DNA of 64,000 nucleotides from Bdellovibrionales bacterium Ga0074139. Its GTDB lineage: Bacteria > Bdellovibrionota > Bdellovibrionia > Bdellovibrionales > Bdellovibrionaceae. Below, piece after piece: positions 32,855 to 41,355 of this stretch (position 1 is its first letter; every line of letters begins with the position of its first letter). Made by a program: the position numbers and the translations under genes. The notes under the pieces are model-generated. The model was given only the letters and a program-made list of their open reading frames with translations, had not been told where the DNA came from and made no database searches. The DNA is taken from contig LNEB01000002.1 in NCBI GenBank assembly GCA_001464795.1, positions 1-64,000 on the forward strand, read 5' to 3'.

Positions 32855-34599
32855 TTTTGCACCCCTTCTGTCGTCATAGGTTTTTGTTTTTGGTTCAGGT
32901 ACTCAAACGCTGTAAAACAAGAACTCGTGGGTGAGCTTGAATCGCAACCAGGGAAATTTTTTAAAACACCCGGAAAGTTAAGAACGACGCCATTTAATCT
33001 TCTTAAGCCAGTGGGATGGATAGTCAATAAAGGATTACCTTTGGGCGCTAAGTCCATTCCGCATGTATTTTCAAACCATAAACCAGAGCTTGCAATGGCA
33101 TCAATTTCTGTCTTGGGTGGATTGTCTTTCAAGTAAGAAGATAATACGTAAGCACCTCCCACATCAGACATGACTTCATTCATTTCACTGACTTTTGATC
33201 CGATCCCATGACAGCTGGCGACGGATTTGAGCTCTTGAATGGCAGCTTCCATCTCTGTCGCACTCACTTTTTGATTGGCTCTTTTTGCTTGGCTCACCAT
33301 GGTTTGAACCTTGGCCTCAATTTCCACATCTGAGATGTCATCAAAATTTTCTTTATCAATTAAACATTTATTAATATTTTTTAAAGGGTGCTCTTCGGGC
33401 TTCAAGATCGGCTTCAATGGCTGGATCATGCCCTGATCCATCAGCTCTTGAAAAACACCTGATCTTTTCATCACGGGTGGCATATTAGAATACTTCGCTT
33501 GCGTGTTTTTTATAACTTCTGCAGTTTCAAAAAGGTCTTTGTTCTTCTTATTTTCTTCATTCTCAACAAATTGATTCACCACACTCGGGTTCACTTTGAA
33601 ATGCTCACAGCTGGATCCGCAGGGGTCGATGGAGTGGCCAAGCTCGTGACCAATCACTTGTGCAAGCATCGCATCTGACATGCGAAGTATTCCTGGACAC
33701 AAGTAAACCTTATTACTGATCGGATGAAAGGCAGCGTTGGGTGCTTCCTGTGCACAGGCTAAAAGCCTGTCACCCAAAAGCTTAGGGTCTCCTAACTCGA
33801 CACTATCAAGCCGACTTAAAAGATTTTGATCAGCCTCGGTGAGATCTGAAACCTTACGACCTCTTATAATCATTTCTTTGAGTTTATCTTTGGCATAATT
33901 AAAAAGTTTTGTTTGGCGATTTTTATTTGTTAAAGAATCAGGAAGATTTTGTGTTGATAGCTCAGGAGCCGCCGTTTGCACCAGAACTGGTGCTGGTTGT
34001 GATGGCTGCCCTTTACCTAGTTTCTCATTTTTTTCCGTGAGTTGCATGTGGGCTTGCTTCAATTTTTCAATGTTATGAGGCCCCAATTCCAAAGCCAATT
34101 GTTGAATTTCTGTTGAACTGTAGACCTTAACTGGTGCTCCGACTTTACCAAAAGGATAAGGCATGGAAAACCCATTCCGATTGAAATCAAACAACTCATC
34201 ATCTGGATTAAGTTCAGCTAGCAAATTACCAATAGCAAAAGAACTATGTAAAAACTTTTGATTTCTTAATGGCCACCGGCCCACTTTTGTTTTTTTAAGT
34301 AAATTTTCAACTTCGATTTGAAAAAGAATTTCATTGTCAGCAATTTGTCCCATGGCTTCCGCACTGAAACTTGCACCATAACCATAGCCTGCTGATAGTT
34401 CTTGAGTCTTAGCATTTGGATCAACAGGTAATTGAAAAGCGGGGTTTTTAACTATGGCACCTTCTGAGGTTTTAAATTCTTTAACTGTTGGATTATCATA
34501 AAAAAACTTACAAGTGCGCAGGATAATGTCTTCAGGTTTGCAACTGGCAGAATAAGCTTGAGGACTGAATAATAGCAGAGAAAGCATCCAAGGGATCAT
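32851..34599 (-). CDS. Secreted M13-like zinc metallopeptidase
   Basis: 582 residues with a signal peptide (cleavage near YSA-SCK). The zinc motif VIGHELGHSIDP at about 325-336 and, about 150 residues later, NEVMSDVGGAY match the two halves of an M13 (neprilysin-type) site: HExxH plus ExxxD. Downstream GLRRLNGVVLNFP also resembles the M13 C-terminal 'R.N' substrate-binding segment. The first 300 residues are unlike known M13 proteins, so the family call rests on the site. Likely exported to the periplasm or outside; prey protein degradation is a guess. Confidence 0.65.
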   Translation of the reverse strand: MIPWMLSLLLFSPQAYSASCKPEDIILRTCKFFYDNPTVKEFKTSEGAIVKNPAFQLPVDPNAKTQELSAGYGYGASFSAEAMGQIADNEILFQIEVENLLKKTKVGRWPLRNQKFLHSSFAIGNLLAELNPDDELFDFNRNGFSMPYPFGKVGAPVKVYSSTEIQQLALELGPHNIEKLKQAHMQLTEKNEKLGKGQPSQPAPVLVQTAAPELSTQNLPDSLTNKNRQTKLFNYAKDKLKEMIIRGRKVSDLTEADQNLLSRLDSVELGDPKLLGDRLLACAQEAPNAAFHPISNKVYLCPGILRMSDAMLAQVIGHELGHSIDPCGSSCEHFKVNPSVVNQFVENEENKKNKDLFETAEVIKNTQAKYSNMPPVMKRSGVFQELMDQGMIQPLKPILKPEEHPLKNINKCLIDKENFDDISDVEIEAKVQTMVSQAKRANQKVSATEMEAAIQELKSVASCHGIGSKVSEMNEVMSDVGGAYVLSSYLKDNPPKTEIDAIASSGLWFENTCGMDLAPKGNPLLTIHPTGLRRLNGVVLNFPGVLKNFPGCDSSSPTSSCFTAFEYLNQKQKPMTTEGVQK

Positions 34600-34636
34600 G
34601 ATTCCATTATGAAATCATTCGCACCTCACCTCAAGG

Positions 34637-36052
34637 CTAGTTTTGCACGACGGCTTTTTTGCAATCAACTGCTGAAGGCTTCGCTAAAAACTTTAAAGCC
34701 TGCGTCTGTGAGCTGTAAAACTTTTCTAGCAAGTTATACACGACCTTAGGTGGTGCAGCCATTCCAGTGGTTTTCAAATACTCTTCCATTCCAGGCGTAA
34801 TAGCTTTGATAATCTTATTTCGTGTCATCACAAGCATCAGCACAGTTGTAATCACTTGGGCTGGTATATGCGGAGCTAAAGCCACACCGTTAGCCACAGC
34901 CGCTTTACTAATTAGGGACACATGAGAGGCCTGGTAAGCTACAGCACCTAAAGTTTTTAATAGTTTAGGCTCATCAAAAGTTAGACCGTCTCTCTCCATC
35001 CATTCAAAGACTTTATCAAATATAAGATCATCCAATCTTGATGCAGCTGTTCGCTTGATATCACGGTACTCGGATATCACTTTAAATCTTACTGTGGGTT
35101 CAAATTCCATATCTCCTGGTGCAAACATTTCTTGAGTATTATCACTGATGTTTAATCTTTGTAAAAAATTACGGTTTTCTTGAGTCATGCGGCTTGGTAA
35201 AAAAGGAAGCTGAAAGTGACCATTAGAAGCTAAGTCAAATAACCAAGAAATCACTTTCGAGCAAAAAAACTTTTCTTCACTCAAGTTGTTAAAATCAGGT
35301 CGATGCAAAGACATTGTGAAATCATAAAGTAATGGTTTTTTATTTTTTAAAGTTTCAGTAACAAGGTCATAGCCAATTTGAGCTGCGTTTTCTGCTAACT
35401 TTTGGTCTAAAGATCTTAAGACTGTCATTCGAGCCGGCATTTTTTCAAGATTCTTTTTTAGTGAGCTGATAATCACACCCGATTCGATTAAAGCTTCAAT
35501 CAGAAATTTTTCTTTTGTTGTGGGGTGCACGTAAACGATGGCCACGTGACTGAACAAAGATTTGAAATCGGCAATTCTTGCAATGGCAGCACTGATGGAT
35601 GATCCACCACGCATCAGAATTACATCGCCTGATTTAAAATCTTCATACCTCATCGGTAAAGATTCGAGGCCAGAAATTTCTGACACGTAATCAGTTAAAT
35701 AATGAGACGCTCTCATAACACCACGAAGCTCTTTTTCAAACTCAGGCGTCAACGGGCCTTTTGCTTTCCAAAGGGCCACTTGATCACGAAGTTGATTTCT
35801 TAACTGAGCTAAATTCTTATTAATTGAAAAGGCTTCTTTTTTGATCTCTTGGATATCGTAAGCTTTGGGGTCTACGGCTCTTAAAAACTCATAGACCTTT
35901 CGAAACTCGGATTCTAACACTTGAGGCTGACTCTCATAGCTTTGTAATAGCTTGGTGGATTCATCAATTTGCCGAACAAGACTAAGCTTAGTTTCAGCAA
36001 AAGTTGAAATTGAAACTGCTAAAATTAAAAGTATGTGAGTCAACGAGCTCAT
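34637..36052 (-). CDS. Exported YiiX-like permuted papain-fold protein
   Basis: 471 residues with a signal peptide (about 1-18). About residues 135-290 match YiiX/YebB-type NlpC/P60-superfamily hydrolases: FKSGDVILMRGGSSISAAIA, SHVAIVYV (His), LIEALIESGV (acidic residue) and KFFCSKVISWLFD (Cys). In these circularly permuted enzymes Cys and His act on amide or acyl bonds, often in lipids or peptidoglycan. The flanking helical regions are unassigned. Start ATG overlaps the stop of the upstream small gene by one base (TAATG). Confidence 0.65.
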   Translation of the reverse strand: MSSLTHILLILAVSISTFAETKLSLVRQIDESTKLLQSYESQPQVLESEFRKVYEFLRAVDPKAYDIQEIKKEAFSINKNLAQLRNQLRDQVALWKAKGPLTPEFEKELRGVMRASHYLTDYVSEISGLESLPMRYEDFKSGDVILMRGGSSISAAIARIADFKSLFSHVAIVYVHPTTKEKFLIEALIESGVIISSLKKNLEKMPARMTVLRSLDQKLAENAAQIGYDLVTETLKNKKPLLYDFTMSLHRPDFNNLSEEKFFCSKVISWLFDLASNGHFQLPFLPSRMTQENRNFLQRLNISDNTQEMFAPGDMEFEPTVRFKVISEYRDIKRTAASRLDDLIFDKVFEWMERDGLTFDEPKLLKTLGAVAYQASHVSLISKAAVANGVALAPHIPAQVITTVLMLVMTRNKIIKAITPGMEEYLKTTGMAAPPKVVYNLLEKFYSSQTQALKFLAKPSAVDCKKAVVQN

Positions 36053-36369
36053 TAGTTTTTCTCGATATAAGTGCGAAGGTTTGTGATCTCGCAGATGGTT
36101 TCTTTGTTCTCACCCACTTCACGGTTAACAACATCCACGATAAAAAGTTTATTACCTAAACCTTCAGCTCGGGTTGACATGATTGTGATGGTATCTGTGG
36201 AACCAGTGATATCTTGACTGATGGTTTGCAATCGAACTTCACGAAGACCTGCACTGTCTTCCAACGACACAAGACTATTTTTAACAGTGAGCAAACAAGC
36301 TGAATCTTCAGCCATGGCAGGTGTTGAAATTGCGATCACAGATAAAGCAGCTAAAATTAACGATTTCAT
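36052..36369 (-). CDS. Small secreted protein of unknown function
   Basis: 105 residues. Sec signal peptide with cleavage after PAMA-EDS. The mature part of about 85 residues has two Cys (SACLLTV and ETICEIT), likely a disulfide, and alternates beta-like segments. It is the first gene before the YiiX-like protein, with TAATG coupling, so the two exported proteins are made together. GGAG precedes the start (AAAGGAGTACTACT). Family unknown. Confidence 0.55.
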   Translation of the reverse strand: MKSLILAALSVIAISTPAMAEDSACLLTVKNSLVSLEDSAGLREVRLQTISQDITGSTDTITIMSTRAEGLGNKLFIVDVVNREVGENKETICEITNLRTYIEKN

Positions 36370-36500
36370 AGTAGTACTCCTTTGGGTTAGTTAAAATTCC
36401 AAAGTGTTCCTTGCAAGCCATGCCACTGTGAATAAGCTTCAAAATTGACAAGAATTTAGACACAAGTGACAATTTGGTGCGGCCAAAAAGGTTAAGGGGG

Positions 36501-37127
36501 TTAACGAACTACAGCTGCGCCTGTTGCAACCCCGGCAGAGATCATCTCATTGGTGTCTGGATTTAGTTGATAAAACTCGATTGAAATTCTAGTTAAATCC
36601 ATCTGAACAACTCCAACAATTTTACCACTCGCCCTAGCATAGTCTGTATAACTGAGCTTTTCCTTAAGCTTTCCCCATCGATTCATTCGCTCCGAATGTC
36701 CCTGCTCGCTTTCAAGTAAATAAAAAACACCCGGGATCGGTCTTAATTGCACCGATTGATTTTCGAAACGAAATGATTCATCAAGGTGGTAAACAATGTT
36801 TCCTTGAATGGGCCAAACTGGAACTCCGTGAATAATCTGATTTCCATCACTGGCCAGGCTGAAAGTTTCTTTGTGATTCAAACCGGGCACAGGACTTCTG
36901 CGAAAGTGTATAAAGGTTTGAAGATCCAGATTAAAAGACGAAAAATTCTGGGCTCTGACTTTATATAAATCAGATTTTAGTCCCCCAACGATCTTATTAA
37001 AGAAGTTTTTATTTTCTTGGGTTACATTAATTTCATTAGCAGTTAAAATGATTTTTTCCGTTGAAGCCCAAGCTTGTGCAAAAAACAAAGTTGTTAGGAG
37101 GCCTAATTGGAGTTGTCGCAAAAACAT
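36501..37127 (-). CDS. Secreted protein of unknown function
   Basis: 208 residues with a signal peptide (cleavage near AWA-STE). The mature part is beta-rich with repeated short hydrophobic strands (GNIVYHLDESFRFENQSVQL, VQMDLTRISIEFYQL) and ends in GAAVVR. It may be a lipocalin-like or porin-associated protein; I cannot assign it. Monocistronic by spacing: 130 bases before the next gene and about 280 to the divergent regulator. AAAAGGAATATT precedes the start. Confidence 0.5.
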   Translation of the reverse strand: MFLRQLQLGLLTTLFFAQAWASTEKIILTANEINVTQENKNFFNKIVGGLKSDLYKVRAQNFSSFNLDLQTFIHFRRSPVPGLNHKETFSLASDGNQIIHGVPVWPIQGNIVYHLDESFRFENQSVQLRPIPGVFYLLESEQGHSERMNRWGKLKEKLSYTDYARASGKIVGVVQMDLTRISIEFYQLNPDTNEMISAGVATGAAVVR

Positions 37128-37410
37128 AAATATTCCTTTTGAAAAGCGGTCTAATTTAGATGAAGCAATAATCGTGCTCAGTTTTAAATATTAGCCGTTC
37201 AAGCTAAGTGCAGATAAATCGTCTTAGCGCTAGGCAATCGGGAAACATTTTCATTACAAGTGAAACAGGAAAAATTCTCAAAAAACGTCTGAACCTACGA
37301 ACCGATAAGTCTTTAAAAGTAGTAAAGAAACTTTAATTATTTTGTTACCACCACAGTCTTTATACAATTCCAGTAACATCCGAAAAGAAGCTTGTACGGA
37401 GGGTTCGTAC
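37128..37410. other. Divergent control region
   Basis: 283 bases between the secreted protein gene and the response regulator. It is AT-rich with no gene I can support. An in-frame upstream TTG at 37342 could extend the regulator by 23 codons, but it lacks a binding site. Confidence 0.4.
37394..37410 (+). promoter_or_regulatory. Hairpin presenting the Shine-Dalgarno of the response regulator
   Basis: GTACG (37394-37398) can pair with CGTAC (37406-37410) around loop GAGGGTT, placing the GGAGGG ribosome binding site in and next to the loop immediately before ATG 37411. It could tune translation. Confidence 0.4.
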
Positions 37411-37917
37411 ATGCCAAGAAGTCGCAAAGTGCTTATCGTAGAAGATGATCTTGCTGTGTCTCAAGCCTATTCCGAAGTATTATCATTATTCTACTCACCC
37501 CTAGTCGCCAACTCTGAAAATGAAGCCTTCACGATCATAAAGACTCAAGATATCGACGCTGTCTTATGTGATATTTCCTTAGGTGGTGGCAGTGGAATTA
37601 AACTTCTTGAACACTGTAGGCGCATGAAACTCAATGTCCCCTTTGTTATGATCTCAGGGGATGTGAAAAAAGAGCATGTGATTTCTGCACTCAGGTTAGG
37701 GGCTCAAGATGTTATCGAAAAGCCCATCCAAATAGATTATTTCGAAACAAAATTTAAAGATGTGGTCAACGAAGGCTTTAGCTTAAGAAAAATTAACTCT
37801 GGTGTTCGTGCGGTCAAAGCTTTGGTTGGGAATACTAACTCCGTTGATGATCTGCAGTTTGTGAAAGAGTACCTGACCAATGTGGAAGCCAACAGGCTTT
37901 TGAAAAAGGTCAGTTAA
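37411..37917 (+). CDS. Single-domain response regulator
   Basis: 168 residues. A receiver domain fills about 7-120: VLIVEDD (acidic pocket), AVLCDISLGGGSG with the phosphorylated Asp near 55, VMISGD (switch Thr/Ser position), and EKPIQ (conserved Lys). The rest is a helical tail without a DNA-binding or enzymatic output. It therefore probably works by protein contact, as CheY/Spo0F-like regulators do. The start is fixed by GGAGGG at 37398-37403, inside a small hairpin. No kinase lies beside it; the nearest is the PAS kinase 7 kb away. Confidence 0.85.
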   Translation: MPRSRKVLIVEDDLAVSQAYSEVLSLFYSPLVANSENEAFTIIKTQDIDAVLCDISLGGGSGIKLLEHCRRMKLNVPFVMISGDVKKEHVISALRLGAQDVIEKPIQIDYFETKFKDVVNEGFSLRKINSGVRAVKALVGNTNSVDDLQFVKEYLTNVEANRLLKKVS

Positions 37918-37921
37918 AAAT

Positions 37922-38926
37922 TTAATCCTCTTCATCATCCAGTTCACCACCATAGAAACTACTGGAAAATGTATAGACTCCCGAACGTGATCGGCTTACA
38001 CAGGCGAGGCCTGACTTATAGGCTTTTACCCAAACCACTTTATTAAGATTCTCATCAAAATAGCCCGTCACTGCTGTCTTATAAGCAGAACTCCATTCAA
38101 TGTTTTTTCTAATAGGATTGTAGACTCCACCCACTCCTGTGTTGTAACCACCAGTTCGAGAATCAACAGCTCCAGTGTTGGGATTCCACACAGATGCAGA
38201 AGGTGTTTTATAACCACCAGGGGTTGGCTCCCAACGCTGAGCCACTGGGTTATAAGCAGATGAAACTCCACCTTTGAAGACAGATTTAACGACTGGATTT
38301 CCATTTTCATCATTTCCAATGACGGCTATTGCACTTTTAAATGAGGATTCCCAAACAATTGCACCTGTTGTAGGATTTTTATAAGCAATGATTCCTTCAC
38401 CATAAGCTTCCCGGCATTCAGCTCGAAAGCCAATTGTAAAATCAAATCCAGTAACTTCGATTTGGAAATCTTTGATTTTAAAAATTTGAGTCGATGATCC
38501 GTAGGCACCTAAGAAATTCTCGTCATCAAATACAAGTTGGGTTCGGCCATCTTGTTTTATAAAGCTATTATAAACAGACAAAATATTTTCAAGGCTTGCG
38601 GCTTCATCGCTTTTCAAACTTCCAAGACGATACATTGATAAATATTTTTCAAGATTTGGTTTTAGCCAATTAAGTCCATCTAAAATTTCACTGGCCAATT
38701 TTTTCACTTCAACAGTGTTCTCTTTTGAGACATGAGCCCGGTAAAATCGGTTTGATCCTGGCACTGTCAGCTTATCCAAACTCATTTTATTTTTGATGAC
38801 ATTTGTTGCTAGAACATTTTTGATATTAGTTAATGAAGCTTTATCACTGGCCTGCTCGGCCCAAATAGGCCTAACAACTGTCAATACTACTAACACGACT
38901 AAGCCTACTAATTTTGATTTAATCAT
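37922..38926 (-). CDS. Secreted protein with six tandem YNP/W/YK repeats
   Basis: 334 residues. Signal peptide about 1-24 (cleavage near IWA-EQA), a helical region to about 150, then six imperfect repeats of 21-24 residues at about 180-310. Each has the pattern Y/W-N-P or equivalent, then W or similar, then YK-x3-A/G. Examples are YKNPTTGAIVWESSFKSA, YNPVAQRWEPTPGGYKT and YNPIRKNIEWSSAYKTA. A Cys pair and an acidic tail (GGELDDEED) follow. Beta-strand repeats of this kind suit binding or adhesion; function is unknown. The start region can fold over the ribosome binding site. Confidence 0.55.
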   Translation of the reverse strand: MIKSKLVGLVVLVVLTVVRPIWAEQASDKASLTNIKNVLATNVIKNKMSLDKLTVPGSNRFYRAHVSKENTVEVKKLASEILDGLNWLKPNLEKYLSMYRLGSLKSDEAASLENILSVYNSFIKQDGRTQLVFDDENFLGAYGSSTQIFKIKDFQIEVTGFDFTIGFRAECREAYGEGIIAYKNPTTGAIVWESSFKSAIAVIGNDENGNPVVKSVFKGGVSSAYNPVAQRWEPTPGGYKTPSASVWNPNTGAVDSRTGGYNTGVGGVYNPIRKNIEWSSAYKTAVTGYFDENLNKVVWVKAYKSGLACVSRSRSGVYTFSSSFYGGELDDEED

Positions 38927-38954
38927 AAATGACCTCGTTGCTATTAGGTCATTT
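38927..38954 (-). promoter_or_regulatory. 9-bp inverted repeat enclosing the ribosome binding site of the repeat protein gene
   Basis: AAATGACCT (38927-38935) and AGGTCATTT (38946-38954) are perfect reverse complements with a 10-base loop, directly in front of the start codon. In the mRNA the GAGG binding site falls in the stem, so the hairpin could block translation. It could instead be a dyad operator. Confidence 0.5.
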
Positions 38955-39087
38955 CAAGACACGTGCCTGAGATCTAATAGCTCCCGTAACAATCATTAGC
39001 AGTCCTACTATTCAAACTCTTAACGGCGAGTGATTTGTAGTATCACAGTCTGATTCTTCTGGTGAAGTGTTTGCTTTGAGTGTTTTA

Positions 39088-39106
39088 CCTAATTTTTAAA
39101 ACTAGG
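39088..39106 (-). terminator. Weak hairpin downstream of tRNA-Ala
   Basis: On the minus strand CCTAGTTTT and AAAATTAGG can pair (one G-U) about 13 bases beyond the tRNA 3' end. AT-rich stem, no clean T-run. Confidence 0.25.
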
Positions 39107-39118
39107 CCGAAAGATATT

Positions 39119-39194
<76 letters not shown>

Positions 39195-39211
39195 TCATTT
39201 TGGGTGATTAC

Positions 39212-39240
39212 AAAGTACAAACTCTTCTTGCAACAGCCAA
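39212..39240 (-). promoter_or_regulatory. Probable promoter of tRNA-Ala
   Basis: On the minus strand TTGGCT and TACTTT are separated by 17 bp, with the -10 box 17 bases before the tRNA. An alternative pairing TTGCAA/TAATCA also has 17-bp spacing. Confidence 0.4.
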
Positions 39241-39318
39241 CGTTAATATTGAAGCCCAACGCAGCGTGGATAGAATTTCTTTAATGGCTTTACCTATTAT
39301 GTAAAAAAAGAGGTTCAC

Positions 39319-39807
39319 ATGCTATTTCGACTTTGTGTTTTGTTACTCATTTCAAGCTTTGCTTCCGCTAAAGACCTATCAACTCGCTTGGGAGTGGGAA
39401 TTAAAAACAATAATTCAGTGGATTTACCGTCCATCGCAGCCGTTTACTACCCCAACGCAGACATTGGTTTAACGGGAAGCTTGGGCGTGGACACTCAAGA
39501 AAACAGCTCAAAATTTGCTTTTAATGCTGGAATTCGCAGAATTTTATTTAAAGAAAATAATATGAACTTCTACTACGGCGGCCAAGTAGGTTTACTAAAT
39601 GTGGAAACTGACACTGGAAACGGAACTTCTAACAAAGACTCGGGCTTTGAAATGAACGTGGTTTTTGGCGCAGAGTTTTTCTTCGCAGGTCTTGATTCCT
39701 TAGGCTTCAGCTTCGAAGGTGGAGTGGGCTTAAGTTCACTTGATGAGACCCGCTTTCGCACAGTGGGTGATCACCCACTGAAAGCCGGACTTATTTTTTA
39801 TTTTTAA
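39319..39807 (+). CDS. Small outer membrane beta-barrel protein
   Basis: 162 residues. Signal peptide 1-17 (cleavage after ASA). The mature protein alternates short strands with turns (STRLGVGIKNNNS, IAAVYYPNADIGLTGSLGV, FYYGGQVGLLNVE, FSFEGGVGLSSL) and ends in GLIFYF. The C-terminal Phe is the usual outer membrane insertion signal. About 145 residues suffice for an eight-stranded OmpX/OmpW-like barrel. Start ATG follows AGAGGTTCAC. Its last 17 bases overlap the convergent EEP gene. Confidence 0.6.
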   Translation: MLFRLCVLLLISSFASAKDLSTRLGVGIKNNNSVDLPSIAAVYYPNADIGLTGSLGVDTQENSSKFAFNAGIRRILFKENNMNFYYGGQVGLLNVETDTGNGTSNKDSGFEMNVVFGAEFFFAGLDSLGFSFEGGVGLSSLDETRFRTVGDHPLKAGLIFYF

Positions 39808-40882
39808 TCGTAATCAACAAGGGATTATGGTCTGAAGGCTGATTTTCCCTTTGCTTGAAAGTCTTCGGGGGCGGCATGGGTTTGCCGTTTCTATCGATCA
39901 AAGGCAAAATATCTGCATCCATCACTTCAAGATTTCCCAAAATTCGCACGTCATCAATCATATTAAAACTAGGACCACCGCCGGGTGCAAAATAAGCATG
40001 GGTAGATCTTTTCTTTGGTGGAATTTGTTGCTCAACAGGGGCTAAATCAAAAGCGGATTTTGTAATGTCTCGAATCGCTCTCATTTCATGACCAGTCATC
40101 ACATCGGTATTAAAATCCCCTGCCATTATAATATTAGTCCGTGGGTACTCAGCTTTGTATTTTTTTATGATCTCAGCTGCTTTTTCGTACTGTACCGTTC
40201 TCCAGCGATTACTTTCTGGGTCCCCTTCACGGTCCCTTTTTGATTTACCGTGGTTACCAATAAGAATTAAAAACGGCGTTTCTTCACCAGGCCTGTAAAG
40301 TCTAATTGCTGGAAGATCTCTGGCAAAAATGGGACCTGTTTCTTCTTTCCATTGTTTGCCAACTTGAAAGCGGTCCGTCCACTCTAAATCCTTATGGGTA
40401 TCAAGTTTGTAGCGAAGGCCTAGGCTTTTTTTCACCACTGTTGCGATATCAATTCCACGCTGATCATTTCCTTCTTTGAGAAGAATATCATAAATACCTT
40501 TAAGCCTTGGGTCGTCTTCAAGAAGCTTTCTGAGTGCATAAACATTTTCCACTTCGGTGAAGGTGGCAAAATCAGGTAAGTGTGTGGCGATGGTCGTTCG
40601 AATGGCTTCCACTTCCCATAGGGGTTTTGCTTCTGGTAGGCCTTTTTTCCCGGCAGACCTTTTCATAAATTTCATACCTTCGCGCTGAAATTCACCCTGA
40701 TGAGTAAAAACATTATTCAGATTCCAGGCCATGAGTTTTAAGGAGTCTTTGGTTAAAATTTCAGGAGTTGTGACAGAAACTAATTTTCTGCACTCACTAG
40801 CCGAGGATAAGAGTGGTGTCGAAGTTATAATCAGCAGACAAAACAGGGCGCTGGATTTGACGGCAGTTGAAATGGAAATCAC
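39791..40882 (-). CDS. Secreted endonuclease/exonuclease/phosphatase family protein
   Basis: About 363 residues, with a signal peptide after a GTG start preceded by AAGGAG at ideal spacing. Starting at 40927 would prepend an unlikely non-signal leader. The EEP fold is seen from SLKLMAWNLNNVF, FATFTEVENVYAL (metal Glu), RLYRPGEETPFLILIGNHGKS, IIMAGDFNTDV (catalytic Asp and Asn) and PSDHNPLLITI (Asp-His). The activity could be DNase, sphingomyelinase-like or phosphodiesterase. Export suggests degradation of prey or environmental nucleic acid or lipid (inference). Confidence 0.8.
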   Translation of the reverse strand: MISISTAVKSSALFCLLIITSTPLLSSASECRKLVSVTTPEILTKDSLKLMAWNLNNVFTHQGEFQREGMKFMKRSAGKKGLPEAKPLWEVEAIRTTIATHLPDFATFTEVENVYALRKLLEDDPRLKGIYDILLKEGNDQRGIDIATVVKKSLGLRYKLDTHKDLEWTDRFQVGKQWKEETGPIFARDLPAIRLYRPGEETPFLILIGNHGKSKRDREGDPESNRWRTVQYEKAAEIIKKYKAEYPRTNIIMAGDFNTDVMTGHEMRAIRDITKSAFDLAPVEQQIPPKKRSTHAYFAPGGGPSFNMIDDVRILGNLEVMDADILPLIDRNGKPMPPPKTFKQRENQPSDHNPLLITIKNKK

Positions 40883-40986
40883 GTGAGCTCCTTGATGATG
40901 AACATAACTTTGAGGTTTGCAAATCAAGGTCCTGATCTGGTTAAAAGTCCGTATCCAAATTTGAAAAACATGAATAAAATATTAAT

Positions 40987-41355
40987 ATGCAAAAATGGAT
41001 TTTATTCATCATGATTTTCCCCTTAATGGCTTTGAGTGTTTGTGTCGATCCTTATAAGGATATTAAGAAAAAACTGAATGATCCTAAGCAGTCCGAATAC
41101 ATCGTCACCAGGTCCGATTTAAACCAAGATAAAAAAGAAGATATGATCTTAATTAATAAGATCAGCTGTGGAAACAGAGGCTGTGAAAATTACATCTACA
41201 CTTTAAATAAAAAAAGTTGCTACCATTATTCAGGACTTTTTTTTGGCAGACTGGAAATGGATAAAAAAAAGGGGCTTTTGCTTAAACAAGAAGAAAACAA
41301 ATCCATTCGCTTATCATTTAATAAAAAAACTTACCAATTTGAGGAAATGAAATAA
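40987..41355 (+). CDS. Secreted protein of unknown function
   Basis: 122 residues with a signal peptide (about 1-19). The mature part contains RSDLNQDKKEDMILI, an Asp/Asn-rich loop like the FG-GAP or EF-hand-like calcium sites of exported proteins. Four Cys lie close together: NKISCGNRGCENYIY, KKSCYH and an N-terminal VCVDP. It ends immediately before the ATG of the 720-residue secreted protein, so the pair is co-expressed. I cannot name a family. Confidence 0.55.
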   Translation: MQKWILFIMIFPLMALSVCVDPYKDIKKKLNDPKQSEYIVTRSDLNQDKKEDMILINKISCGNRGCENYIYTLNKKSCYHYSGLFFGRLEMDKKKGLLLKQEENKSIRLSFNKKTYQFEEMK

